In this document: positions 22,916 to 31,748 of the stretch, piece by piece
Position numbering within the stretch: position 1 is the stretch's first letter
Layout: every line of letters starts with the position of its first letter
NCBI RefSeq assembly: GCF_040676675.1
Contig: NZ_JBFAPK010000008.1
Span: forward strand, 1 to 64,000
Direction: 5' to 3'
DNA length: 64,000 nt
Source of the DNA: JBFAPK01 sp040676675
GTDB taxonomy: Bacteria > Actinomycetota > Actinomycetes > Mycobacteriales > Micromonosporaceae
Notes under the pieces: generated by a model
Told to the model about the DNA's origin: nothing
What the model saw: the letters and a program-made list of their open reading frames with translations, nothing else
Databases searched by the model: none
Program-made: the position numbers and the translations under genes

Positions 22916-24439
22916 ATGAGAAAACCCACCCCCAGACGCGGCGCGGCGGGCGTCTTCGCGCTCGCGCTGCTCGCCACCGGTACGGTCGGTCTCGCCGCGG
23001 CCACCCCCGCCGCCGCGACCGGCCGGCACACCGACTGCCTCGACCAGAGCGCGCCGCTGTCGGTCGAGGAGAACCGGCTCAGCTTCACGCTGCCGGACAA
23101 CGCCAACCCGGCCGTGCTCCAGCCGAAGCCGTACGCCCAGCAGATGATCGAGGGCGCCGGGTTCCAGGACTTCGGGCCGGCGCTGGTCGACCGGCTCTGC
23201 CGGACCACGAGCCTCGGGGCCGCCACCAAGCTGGTGGAGCAGCGGGGCGAGCAGCTGTGGCAGGCGGCCGTACGCCGGGCCCAGCACCGTGGCCCGGTCA
23301 AGGGCAACCTGCCGTACAGCGACGACCGCCCGCTCTACTGGACCCGGCTGCAGTCGACCGCGGCGCTGCGTCAGTGGACGCCCCGGTTCCGGCTCTCGAC
23401 CGCCGAGCGGACGGCGCTGATCACCACCTTCGACCGGGCCTCCCGCGGGATGTTCGACATCGACTTTCCCGCCGGGAAGTCGGTCCTGCGCGTCATCATC
23501 AGCGGCTTCGACCCGTACACGCTCGACGGTGGCACGGCCGGTACCGCCCCGGGCTCGGTCGGCAACAACATCCGGCACGGCAACCCGTCCGGCGCGACCG
23601 CGCTCTCGCTCGACGGCACCACGTACCGCACCGAGAGCGGGAAAATCGCGTACGTGCAGGCGTACACCCTGCCGGTGAACTACCCCGAGTTCGAGCGCGG
23701 CTACCTGGAGGACACGGTCGGCCCGTTCATGAAGCCCGGTCCGCGACGGGTCGACGCCTCGATCACGGTCAGCCAGGCCGGCGGCGCGGTCTTCAACCTC
23801 GAACAGTGGAACGGCCGCTACCACGGGGTCTCCCTCGGCAACGACAACTACCGGGGCTGCCCGGCGGTCAACGGGGTGCCGCAGCTGCCGGGCGACAACC
23901 ACGCCTGCAACAGCGTGGTGGTACCGCGCTGGGGCGGGCCGACGGAGTTCAGCCTGACCAATCCACCACAGTGGACCACGGCGACGCTGCCGGTGGCCCA
24001 GATGATCGCGGCGAACACCGGCGCCGACGTACCCCGGCCGCCGGGTGACACCTGGCCCGACCCGTCGGTCGCGTTCGGCGTGGTCTGGCACACCAACTAC
24101 ACCGAGTTCCCCGACTGCGGCTCCACCGAGCGGGTCACCCGAAACAACCCGCCGCCGACCGAGTTCCCCCCGCCCACGGCCCCGATCCCGCCCGACCCGG
24201 GCTCCTGCTCCTACAGCGGCGGCGGCGGCAACTACCTCTCCAACGAGAGCGCGTACCGCAACACGCTGCTGCGCGACCGGATGGGGCTCGACATCCCGGC
24301 GGGCCACATCCACACCCCGGACATGCAGCACTTCGAGACGGACTTCAACCCGAGCGACGCCACCTTCGACGCCTGGCGCAAGGCGATCGTCGCGCAGGGC
24401 CAGAACCTGATCCACGCCGTCGCGGACACGCTGGACTGA
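22916..24439 (+). CDS. Secreted pyroglutamyl-peptidase (C15)-like protein
   Basis: A 507-aa protein with a Sec-type signal peptide (residues 1 to about 34, ending PAAA). From residue 193 it aligns by eye with peptidase family C15: VIISGFDP (194-200 region), NPSGA (223-227), VSQAGGAVFNLEQW with E296 in the place of the catalytic Glu, NYLSN (439-443) in the place of the catalytic Cys segment, and HIHTP with H466 for the catalytic His. The nucleophile position is Ser442, not Cys. It is about twice the size of cytosolic C15 enzymes because of the N-terminal domain and a Pro-rich insert (411-428). It would release pyroglutamate from peptides outside the cell. Ribosome binding site GAGGAGG. Activity with Ser is unproven. 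Confidence 0.8.
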   Translation: MRKPTPRRGAAGVFALALLATGTVGLAAATPAAATGRHTDCLDQSAPLSVEENRLSFTLPDNANPAVLQPKPYAQQMIEGAGFQDFGPALVDRLCRTTSLGAATKLVEQRGEQLWQAAVRRAQHRGPVKGNLPYSDDRPLYWTRLQSTAALRQWTPRFRLSTAERTALITTFDRASRGMFDIDFPAGKSVLRVIISGFDPYTLDGGTAGTAPGSVGNNIRHGNPSGATALSLDGTTYRTESGKIAYVQAYTLPVNYPEFERGYLEDTVGPFMKPGPRRVDASITVSQAGGAVFNLEQWNGRYHGVSLGNDNYRGCPAVNGVPQLPGDNHACNSVVVPRWGGPTEFSLTNPPQWTTATLPVAQMIAANTGADVPRPPGDTWPDPSVAFGVVWHTNYTEFPDCGSTERVTRNNPPPTEFPPPTAPIPPDPGSCSYSGGGGNYLSNESAYRNTLLRDRMGLDIPAGHIHTPDMQHFETDFNPSDATFDAWRKAIVAQGQNLIHAVADTLD

Positions 24440-24514
24440 CGACCGGTAACCGCCCGGGCGGGTCGGCCACGCGGCCGGCCCGCCCGGCGCTGTATTTTGC
24501 GCTCGCGCGCTTCG

Positions 24515-24604
24515 CGGCGCCTGAGGGGTGGTGTCTTTCCTTCCGCGGTGGTGTGGGTGGGTGGTTGTTCGCCGCGACGCGTCAGTGCAGACACCACCGG
24601 CGCC
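24515..24604. repeat. Large imperfect inverted repeat after the C15-like gene
   Basis: GGTGGTGTCT (24527-24536) pairs with AGACACCACC (24589-24598), and flanking GGCGCC blocks pair after a short bulge, forming a long stem around a 52-base loop rich in GT. It is 76 bases after the peptidase stop and may end that transcript. Its sequence looks like a dispersed intergenic element rather than a gene. The rest of 24440-24752 holds nothing else I recognise. Confidence 0.5.
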
Positions 24605-24752
24605 GCTGCGCTTGCTCGCTGGCTTTCCGGCGCCGGGAGGCGGCGTACTGATCACTCTGGCGGGCGCCGCTCGTTGAACCAGGGCGACCGACTTTTTCCG
24701 GCCGGCGCCACGGTTCGTGGACGGCCGCCGCGTACCGATGGAGCCCGAACGC

Positions 24753-25154
24753 ATGCAGCTGCCGGATCTGACCTCGTACCGGCTGCACCGCCGCTGCGCC
24801 GACGCCGAACTGGACGGCATCGCCGTACCCGGACTGCGGGCGGAGTACTACCGCCGCCCCGAACAGGGGCGCCTCGCCAGCGTCGGCCGGTACTGGTACG
24901 GGGGCCGCGAGGTGCTGATGGCGTGGGGCTTCGTCGACGAGGCGCATTGCCGGTACTGCGCGGTACGGGCGGGCGACGGCGGCTGGCACCCGCCCATGAC
25001 CGGCTGCCCGACGGTGCGCGTCCTGCGGGACCCGACCCGACCGGGGGAGCCGGTGCGCGGTCTGGCGATCAAGTGCCCGGACGGACGGTGGCTCACCCTG
25101 CCGGACCCGCGCTGGCCGGGCCGGGTCGCGCTGACCGGGTCCGACCTGCGCTGA
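24753..25154 (+). CDS. Hypothetical protein with Cys-rich motif
   Basis: I do not recognise this 133-aa protein. It contains HCRYC and, 20 residues later, a CP pair and a later CPDGRW, which could bind zinc. It is rich in Arg, Trp and Tyr with no signal peptide or membrane helix. ATG 24753 is chosen because GGAG lies 9 bases upstream, whereas the upstream ATG 24738 and GTG 24717 lack a site. Its last codons (LTGSDLR and stop) are the first unit of a seven-copy tandem repeat. Confidence 0.55.
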   Translation: MQLPDLTSYRLHRRCADAELDGIAVPGLRAEYYRRPEQGRLASVGRYWYGGREVLMAWGFVDEAHCRYCAVRAGDGGWHPPMTGCPTVRVLRDPTRPGEPVRGLAIKCPDGRWLTLPDPRWPGRVALTGSDLR

Positions 25155-25268
25155 GTGGGTCCGACCCGCGCTGAGTGGGTCCGACCCGCGCTGACCGGGT
25201 CCGACCCGCGCTGACCGGGTCCGACCCGGGCTGAGTGGGTCGGGTCGCGCTGAGTGGGTCGGGTCGCG
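25131..25268. repeat. Seven-copy tandem repeat seeded in a gene's last codons
   Basis: Five 20-base units (25131, 25151, 25171, 25191, 25211) of CTGANNGGGTCCGACCCGCG are followed by two 19-base units (25231, 25250). Each unit carries CGCTGA, so the stop codon of the gene at 24753 lies in unit 2 and is repeated in the others. Only NN (AC..CC or GT) and a few bases vary. Confidence 0.85.
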
Positions 25269-25318
25269 TGCGGCCCAGCCCCGCCGCGCGCGACCCGACC
25301 CGGCCTGGCCGGTCCGGC

Positions 25319-25693
25319 TCAGCTCCGTTCGGCGGTGGCGGGTTCCGGCGCGGCGCGCCGCTGCCGGCGTACCGCCCAGAGCGCCGATCCGGTCAGCGCC
25401 AGCGCGGTACCGAACGCCGCGAGGTGCACCACCGGGTTCTCGATCGGCACGAACCCGATCACCGCCACCGGTACCTGCACCACGGCCACCAGCAGCGCGA
25501 GCAGGCCGCGGCGCTGGCGGCCCCAGGCGTACGCCGTCCAGACCGGGGCGGTGACCGCGACCAGGGTCAGCGCGTCCAGCAGCGCGTGCAGGTACGTGTT
25601 GTGTACGGCGTTGTGCGCGAACGCCTGCGCGGGCGCCGCCGCGACCAGTAGCACGGCGACCACCAGCCCGGTCAGGATTCCTACTCGACGCAT
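25319..25693 (-). CDS. Small integral membrane protein
   Basis: A 124-aa protein with a signal-peptide-like first helix (VGILTGLVVAVLLVAAAPAQAFA) followed by three further hydrophobic segments. Between the first and second is a His-rich stretch AHNAVHNTYLHALLDAL, possibly a metal or haem site, and there is a single strand of charged residues at the C-terminus. AGGAG precedes the ATG. No named family is recognised, and its neighbours do not suggest a role. Confidence 0.7.
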   Translation of the reverse strand: MRRVGILTGLVVAVLLVAAAPAQAFAHNAVHNTYLHALLDALTLVAVTAPVWTAYAWGRQRRGLLALLVAVVQVPVAVIGFVPIENPVVHLAAFGTALALTGSALWAVRRQRRAAPEPATAERS

Positions 25694-25828
25694 CGCGATC
25701 TCCTAGCGCAGTCACGAAGTTACGGACAGCTATCACGCTAGGTAGTCGCCTCGGCGAGCGTAAAGACGACGCCCGCGATGTGCCGAATGACGCCGCTCGG
25801 CATCGACCGGGCCACGGGTGCGGCGGTA

Positions 25829-25876
25829 CCGTGCCCACCCGGTGCCGTGCCGACCCGGTGCCGTGCCGACCCGGTG
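25829..25876. repeat. Three 16-bp tandem repeats after the nSTAND gene
   Basis: Units CCGTGCCNACCCGGTG at 25829, 25845 and 25861 are tandem, with a degenerate fourth at 25877. They lie immediately downstream of the stop codon of the minus-strand gene that ends at 25891. Confidence 0.75.
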
Positions 25877-25890
25877 CGGTGCCGGCCCGC

Positions 25891-28800
25891 TCACGGCTGC
25901 GGGCAGGGCGGGCGGTACGCGAGGTCCGGGAAGCTGTCGGCCCACTGTTCCCGGCCGATCCGGGGATGGGCCAGGGCGCAGACCCGGGCGGCGACGCGCT
26001 CCGGGTCCAGCTCCCACAGCCGCGCCGTGTGGTCCTCGCTGGTGGTGAGCAACGTCCGCCCGTCCCGGCTGAAGGCGACCGAGTAGACCCGGTCGGTGTG
26101 CGCGTCCAGCCGCGCCAGCGCGGCCGGCGCGCGCGGGTCGGTGACGTCCCAGAGCCGGGCCGTCCGGTCGAGGCTGGCGCTGGCCAGCGTGCGGCCGTCC
26201 GGGGCGAACGCCACCGAGAAGACCGCGGCCGAGTGCGCGTCGACGGTGGCGAGCGGTACCGGCTTCGCCGGGTCGCGGACGTCCCACAGCCGCACCGTGC
26301 GGTCCTGGCCGCCGGTGGCGAGGGTACGACCGTCCGGGGCGAACGCCACCGACCGTACCTCGTCGGTGTGCCCGGCCAGCTCGGCGCGCAGCTTCGGCAG
26401 CTCCGGCACGCTGACGTCCCATATCTGCGCCTCGTTGCCCTTGGCGTTGGCCAGCAGGTTGCCGTCCGGGCTGAAGCCGACCGACCGCTTGCCGATGTCC
26501 TGGTCGGGCAGGCCGCCGACGACCCGGGGCCGGCGCGGGGCGGCCAGGTCCCAGAGTTGGATCACCGGGTCGTTGCCGGTGACCGCGAGCAGCGGGCGGC
26601 GCGGGTGCATCGCCAGGCCGTGCGCGCTCACGTCGGAGTACTCGATGGCCGGTAGCGCCACCGGTGCGGCGGGGTTCGCCACGTCCCAGACGCCCACCCG
26701 GCCGTCGATGCCGGCGGCCACGACGAGGCGGCCGTCCGCGCTGAACAGCACCGACTTGGCCGCGCCGCGTAGCCCGGTGAGGACCGCGAGCGGGGCGGGA
26801 CGGTAGATGTCGCCGACGTCCCAGAGCCGGACCGTGTAGTCCTCGCTGCCCAGCGCGACCAGCCGCCCGTCGGGGCTGAACGCGGCCGTCGACAGGGCGG
26901 CCGGATGCCCGGCGAGGACCGGTCCGGGCACGTCGGTCAGGAGCATCGAGTGGTCGGCGCTGGCCGAGGCGAGCGTACGGCCGTCCGGGCTGAAGGCCAG
27001 CGACCAGATCGTGTTGGTGTGGCCGGTCAGCACCGCCACGGGGGCGGGGGAGCGGCGGTCGGCGACGTCCCAGAGCCGTACCGTCGAGTCCCAGCCGGCC
27101 GTGGCGACGGTACGCCCGTCGGGGCCGAACGCGACCGCCTGCAACGGCGACACGTGCCCGCTGAGCACCCCGAGCAGCGCCGGTCGCGCGGGGTCGCGGA
27201 CGTCCCAGAGTCGGGCCAGGTGGTCGTACGAGGCGGTGACGACGGTGGCGCCGTCGGGGCTGAACGCGGCGGACTTGACGTACTGGCCGAAGTCGGCGAA
27301 GCGGCTCAACGGCCGGGCCGCGCGCGGGTCGGCGACGTCCCAGAGCCGGGCGCTGTTGTCGTCGCTGGCGCTGAGCAGTCGCCGGCCGTCCCGGCTGAAC
27401 TCCAGCGTCCAGACGGTGTCCTCGTGGCCGGTCAGCGTCGCCAGCGGGGCCGGCCGGGTCGGCTCGCGGACGTCCCACAGCTTGATCGTGCCGTCCATGC
27501 CGGCGGTGGCGAGCACCCGCCCGTCGGGGCTCGGCACCGCCGCGAACAGGGGTTCGACGTGCGCCGGGAAGGCCGCGAGCGGGCGCGGGTCGGCCGGCTC
27601 GCTGACGTTCCAGATCCCGACCGAACCGTCGTAGTTGCTGCTGAACAGCAGCCGCCCGTCCGGGCCGTACCGCAGCGACTCCACGTCGTCGGGCTGCCCG
27701 GGCAGGGTGGCGAAGACCGTGGGCTGCTGGGGTCGGCTCAGGTCCCAGATCCGGATGGTGCGGTCGTCGCCGCCCGTGGCCACCCAGCGCCCGCCCGGCG
27801 CGAACCCGGCCGTGTTGATCTCGTGACCGAGGCGGGTGGCCACCGGGGTGGCGAACGCCCCGAGCAGGCTGCTGCGGGCGTCGGCGGTGGCCACCAGCCG
27901 GTACGCGGCGAGGCTGAGCTGCGCGGCCAGCGTCGGGTCGGCCTCGCGCAGCGCGCTCGCGTCGGCGGCGACCTTCTGGGAGAGCGCGATGTTGCGCTGC
28001 TCGGTGGCGGTGTTCCGGCTGTGCGCGGCGTACCCGGTCGAGGTGGTGGCGACGACCAGCAGGACGCTGAGCAGCCCGACCAGCTGCCGCAGCCGCCGGG
28101 TACGGCGCCGGCCCAGCTCCTGCTCGCGCGCCTCGGCCGCGCTGCTCGCGTCGAGAAACCGCCGTTCCCGGGGGGTCAGCGCGGCCGTGTTGCGGGCCGC
28201 CCAGTCGCGGGCGATCGCCAGCCGGGCGCCCCGGTAGAGCGCGCCGGCGTCGCGCTCCAGCCGCTCCCAGGCGTCGGTGGCGTCGGTGAGCTGTCGGCGG
28301 GTACGCAGTCCCTCGCGGTCCTCGGCGAGCCAGGTCCGCAGCCGCGGCCAGCACCGGATCAGCGCCTCGTGCGCGATCTCGATGCCCTGCTGGTCGAGCG
28401 TGAGCAGCCGGGCGGCGGCGAGCCGCTCCAGCACGACGCCGGCGTCCGGGTCGGTCTCGTCCAGCTCGGCGCGGCGCAGCCGCCGCTTCGTGTCCTCGGT
28501 CCCCTCGCCGAGGGCGATCAGGCGCAGGAAGATCTGGCGGGCGAGCAGTCGCTGGCGCTCGTCGAGCGTGCCGTAGACCTGCTCGGCGGTCTTGGCGATC
28601 GCGCCGTCGATGCCGCCGGCCAGCTCGTACCCGGCCAGGGTGATGGCGTTGCCGCGGCGGCGGCGCCACGTCTCCAGCAGCGCGTGCGAGAGCAGCGGCA
28701 GCACGCCGGCCTGCCCGGTCGCGTCCGCGACCAGCCGGGTGACCAGCGCGGACTCGACCGTGTGCCCCGAGGTGAGCGCGGGCCGCACGATCGCCTGGCG

Positions 28801-29688
28801 CAGCTCCTCGGCGCTCATCGGCGGTACCGCCATCTGCGCGTCGCGCAGCTGCTCGACCAGCTCCGGGTGGGCGGTGCAGTGCCCGTAGAAGTCGGCGCGG
28901 ACGCCCAGCACCACCCGGCACCGGCTCCCCTCGGAGCGTACGGCGGCGACCAGCAGCGCCAGGAACCCCGCGCGCTCGGCCGGGTCGGCGCAGAGGGTGA
29001 AGACCTCCTCGAACTGGTCGACCACGATCACCAGTTCGGCGTCGGCCGGGTGGCCCACCAGCGCCTGCCGTACGGCCAGGTGCAGCCCGCGCGGGTCGGC
29101 CCGGAACTCGGCGGCCAGCGCCCCGGCCGTGGCACCGGTGCGGGCGGCGAGCTGCACCGCGCACTGCTCGACCGGGTGCGCGCCCGGGGTGAAGAGCAGC
29201 GCGGGCTCGACCCGCGGCAGCAGGCCGGCCCGCAGCAGCGAGGACTTGCCGGCACCGGAGGCGCCGAAGACCCCGACCAGGCGGGAGCGCCCGAGCCGGG
29301 CGGTGAGCTCGTCGACGAGCCGCTGCCGGCCGAAGAACCGGTCCGCGTCGCCGGCCTGGAACGCCGACAGCCCCGCGTACGGCGGCACCGTGGCCGGGTC
29401 CGACTCCACCACCGCGCCGGCGGTCGACTCGCCGGCGAGCGCGTACCAGCGGCTCTCCCACTCGTCGGCGTCGCCGTCGCAGGCCCGCACGTACGCCAGC
29501 GTCACCGCGAGGCTGGGCAGCTTCCGCCCGCTGGCGGCCTCCGACAGGCTGGCCGCCGAGTAGTGCGCCCGCCGGCCCAGCTCCCGGTACGTCGGTTTGC
29601 CCGCCTTCTCGCGCAGCGCCCTCAGGTCGGCCGCGAACCGCAGCAGCTCATCGTCGCCCGTGTCGAGCGGACGTTCGCCACGTGGCAC
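25891..29688 (-). CDS. XRE-nSTAND1 NTPase with 14 WD40 repeats
   Basis: A 1265-aa multidomain signalling protein. Residues 18-80 form an XRE-type helix-turn-helix (PTYRELGRRAHYSAASLSEAASGR). An nSTAND NTPase follows with Walker A GASGAGKS (142-149) and Walker B VIVVDQFEEVF (220-230). A single hydrophobic helix lies near 540-562 (LVGLLSVLLVVATTSTGYAA), then 14 WD40 repeats run to the C-terminus, enough for two seven-bladed propellers. The family is common in Streptomyces and Micromonospora; its function is unproven, and a sensor or defence role is inference. GTG 29688 with AGGTG upstream matches the family start MPRGERPLD. Confidence 0.92.
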   Translation of the reverse strand: MPRGERPLDTGDDELLRFAADLRALREKAGKPTYRELGRRAHYSAASLSEAASGRKLPSLAVTLAYVRACDGDADEWESRWYALAGESTAGAVVESDPATVPPYAGLSAFQAGDADRFFGRQRLVDELTARLGRSRLVGVFGASGAGKSSLLRAGLLPRVEPALLFTPGAHPVEQCAVQLAARTGATAGALAAEFRADPRGLHLAVRQALVGHPADAELVIVVDQFEEVFTLCADPAERAGFLALLVAAVRSEGSRCRVVLGVRADFYGHCTAHPELVEQLRDAQMAVPPMSAEELRQAIVRPALTSGHTVESALVTRLVADATGQAGVLPLLSHALLETWRRRRGNAITLAGYELAGGIDGAIAKTAEQVYGTLDERQRLLARQIFLRLIALGEGTEDTKRRLRRAELDETDPDAGVVLERLAAARLLTLDQQGIEIAHEALIRCWPRLRTWLAEDREGLRTRRQLTDATDAWERLERDAGALYRGARLAIARDWAARNTAALTPRERRFLDASSAAEAREQELGRRRTRRLRQLVGLLSVLLVVATTSTGYAAHSRNTATEQRNIALSQKVAADASALREADPTLAAQLSLAAYRLVATADARSSLLGAFATPVATRLGHEINTAGFAPGGRWVATGGDDRTIRIWDLSRPQQPTVFATLPGQPDDVESLRYGPDGRLLFSSNYDGSVGIWNVSEPADPRPLAAFPAHVEPLFAAVPSPDGRVLATAGMDGTIKLWDVREPTRPAPLATLTGHEDTVWTLEFSRDGRRLLSASDDNSARLWDVADPRAARPLSRFADFGQYVKSAAFSPDGATVVTASYDHLARLWDVRDPARPALLGVLSGHVSPLQAVAFGPDGRTVATAGWDSTVRLWDVADRRSPAPVAVLTGHTNTIWSLAFSPDGRTLASASADHSMLLTDVPGPVLAGHPAALSTAAFSPDGRLVALGSEDYTVRLWDVGDIYRPAPLAVLTGLRGAAKSVLFSADGRLVVAAGIDGRVGVWDVANPAAPVALPAIEYSDVSAHGLAMHPRRPLLAVTGNDPVIQLWDLAAPRRPRVVGGLPDQDIGKRSVGFSPDGNLLANAKGNEAQIWDVSVPELPKLRAELAGHTDEVRSVAFAPDGRTLATGGQDRTVRLWDVRDPAKPVPLATVDAHSAAVFSVAFAPDGRTLASASLDRTARLWDVTDPRAPAALARLDAHTDRVYSVAFSRDGRTLLTTSEDHTARLWELDPERVAARVCALAHPRIGREQWADSFPDLAYRPPCPQP

Positions 29689-30041
29689 CTGGCACCCCCG
29701 TGTGGTCGGTGATAGCTACCGTTCAATCTGCATGGGGCGGCAGGCAACAACAATCGCATTACCGACGAAAGCCGATCATCTCTGGCGGACCCGTCCGATC
29801 CGCCGATTGCGCCGACCCGCTCGCGCCGGGCGTCGAGCCTCGGAACACGCCGCGTGACGCGACCCGAAACCCCTTCCCGAGGCCCCGTCCGGCCCGTCCC
29901 GGCGTCCCCGGTCCGGCGATCCGGCGTTCCCAGCGCCGGCCGCCCGGCCCGCGCTCGATAAGGTTGCCCAGCACGTGATCTGGAGATACGAGGCCGGAGC
30001 GTGGGTATGGCTGGTGGCGACGGTACGAGGACCGGGAGCAG
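29689..30041. other. 353-base divergent intergenic region
   Basis: This gap separates the nSTAND gene (minus) and the helicase gene (plus). Its left part (29700-29790) is relatively AT-rich and should hold the nSTAND promoter. Short open frames here have no homologue-like content. I see no RNA gene or strong hairpin. Confidence 0.4.
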
Positions 30042-31733
30042 ATGATGACGATGGACCCGTCCGAGGACGCGCCGGGCTTCGCGGACCTGGCGCTGCGCGC
30101 CGAGCTGCTGAACGCGCTCGCCGGCCTCGGCTACGAGGAGCCGACCTCGATCCAGCGGGAGGCGATCCCGCCGCTGCTGGGCGGGCGTGACCTGCTCGGG
30201 CAGGCGGCGACCGGCACCGGCAAGACGGCCGCTTTCGCGCTGCCGGTACTGCAGTCGCTGACCGACGCCGAGCGCGGGCCGGACCCGCTGGCGCTGGTGC
30301 TCGTACCAACGCGCGAGCTGGCCGTACAGGTCTCGCAGGCGTTCCACCGCTACGGTCGCGACCTCGGCGTACGCGTCCTGCCGATCTACGGCGGCCAGCC
30401 GATCGGGCGGCAGCTGCAGGCGCTGGAGCGCGGGGTTGACGTGGTGGTGGCCACCCCGGGGCGGGCGCTGGACCACATCGGCCGGGGCACCCTGCGCCTG
30501 GGCGACGTGCGCACCGTCGTGCTCGACGAGGCGGACGAGATGCTCGACATGGGTTTCACCGAGGACATCGAGGCGATCCTCGACGAGACCCCGCAGGAGC
30601 GCCAGACGGTCCTCTTCTCGGCGACCATGCCGCCGCGCATCGACGGCATCGCCCGCCGGCACCTGCGGGACCCGGTCCGCATCGAGATCGGCCGCCCGAC
30701 GGTGCAGCGGCAGGAGGCGCCGCTGGTCCGGCAGGTCGCCTACGTGGTCGCCCGCAACAGCAAGGCCGCCGCGCTCGGCCGGGTGCTGGACGTGGAGGCC
30801 CCCACCGCCGCCATCGTCTTCTGCCGTACCCGGGGCGAGGTGGACGAGCTCACGGAGATCCTGAACGGGCGCGGCTACCGCGCCGAGGCGCTGCACGGCG
30901 GGATGAGCCAGGAACAGCGCGACCGGGTGATGGGACGGCTGCGCGGCGGCGTCGCCGAACTGCTCATCGCCACCGACGTGGCGGCGCGCGGGCTGGACGT
31001 GGAGCAGCTCACGCACGTGGTCAACTACAACGTACCGCCCGAGCCGGAGTCGTACGTGCACCGCATCGGCCGGGTCGGCCGGGCCGGCCGCGAGGGGGTG
31101 GCGATCACCCTCGCCGAACCGCGCGAGCACCGGATGCTCAAGGCGATCGAGCGGGTCACCAAGGAGCGGATCAGCGTCGAGAAGCTCCCGACCGTCGCCG
31201 ACCTGCGCGCGCGGCGGCTGGAGCTGACCCGGGCGGCGTTGCAGGAGACCCTTCTCGGCGACGACCTGGAGCACTTCCGGGTGGTGGTGGAGACGCTCGC
31301 CGACGAGTTCGACATCGTGGACGTGGCCCTGGCCGCCGTGAAGCTGGCGCACGAGGCCGGCGGTGGCCGGATCGACGAGGAGGAGATCCCGGAGGTGCTG
31401 CCGGCGGCCCGGCGGGAGCCGACGCGGCGCCGGGACCACGAGCCCGACCGGCGCGACGGGCGGCGCGGTCGCGGCCCGGACGGCGGGGTGACCCGCCTCT
31501 TCTTCAGCATCGGCCGCAACGCCGGGGTCCGGCCGCAGGACCTGGTCGGCGCCATCACGGGCGAGTCGCGGCTGAGCGGGCGGGACATCGGAGGCATCGA
31601 GATCTCCGACCGGTTCTCGCTGGTGGAGGTCCCCGAGGCCGCCGCGGACGAGGTGATCGCGGCGCTGCGGGCCAGCGCGATCAAGGGACGCAAGGCGACG
31701 GTACGGCGCGAGCGCGACCGCCGCCGCCACTAG
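30042..31733 (+). CDS. DEAD-box ATP-dependent RNA helicase
   Basis: A 563-aa RNA helicase of the DeaD/CsdA group. The two RecA-like domains show the Q-motif (GYEEPTSIQREAIP), motif I AATGTGKT, motif II DEAD (VVLDEADEML), motif III SAT, ALHGGMSQ, motif V ATDVAARGLD and motif VI HRIGRVGRAGR. After an Arg/Asp-rich linker the C-terminus (VTRLFFSIGRNAGVRPQDLVGAI to RDIGGIEISDRFSLVEVPE) is a DbpA-type RNA-binding domain, so it probably acts on structured RNA such as rRNA or cold-stabilised mRNA. GGGAGCAG precedes ATG 30042. Single gene, convergent with a GNAT gene. Confidence 0.95.
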   Translation: MMTMDPSEDAPGFADLALRAELLNALAGLGYEEPTSIQREAIPPLLGGRDLLGQAATGTGKTAAFALPVLQSLTDAERGPDPLALVLVPTRELAVQVSQAFHRYGRDLGVRVLPIYGGQPIGRQLQALERGVDVVVATPGRALDHIGRGTLRLGDVRTVVLDEADEMLDMGFTEDIEAILDETPQERQTVLFSATMPPRIDGIARRHLRDPVRIEIGRPTVQRQEAPLVRQVAYVVARNSKAAALGRVLDVEAPTAAIVFCRTRGEVDELTEILNGRGYRAEALHGGMSQEQRDRVMGRLRGGVAELLIATDVAARGLDVEQLTHVVNYNVPPEPESYVHRIGRVGRAGREGVAITLAEPREHRMLKAIERVTKERISVEKLPTVADLRARRLELTRAALQETLLGDDLEHFRVVVETLADEFDIVDVALAAVKLAHEAGGGRIDEEEIPEVLPAARREPTRRRDHEPDRRDGRRGRGPDGGVTRLFFSIGRNAGVRPQDLVGAITGESRLSGRDIGGIEISDRFSLVEVPEAAADEVIAALRASAIKGRKATVRRERDRRRH

Positions 31734-31748
31734 CTAGGTGATCTAGCT
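31732..31748. terminator. Small palindrome spanning two convergent stops
   Basis: AGCTAG (31732-31737), five bases, CTAGCT (31743-31748). The arms contain the last bases of the helicase stop and the TAG of the convergent GNAT gene. Only nine bases separate the genes. With a 6-bp stem it is a weak terminator at best. Confidence 0.3.

Noticed and set aside
22556..24820. 754-codon minus-strand frame opposite the C15-like gene
   Set aside because: Shadow of a gene with a signal peptide and C15 stations on the other strand.
25131..25268. Possible CRISPR array
   Set aside because: Units are 19-20 bases in direct tandem with no spacers and no cas genes.
26905..29712. 935-codon plus-strand open frame antisense to the nSTAND gene
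   Set aside because: Its sequence is Arg/Gly/Pro-rich shadow composition, while the minus strand carries clear NTPase and WD40 motifs across the same bases.
29689..30041. tRNA or small RNA gene
   Set aside because: No cloverleaf, no conserved tRNA arms and no strong terminator hairpin found here or elsewhere in the window.
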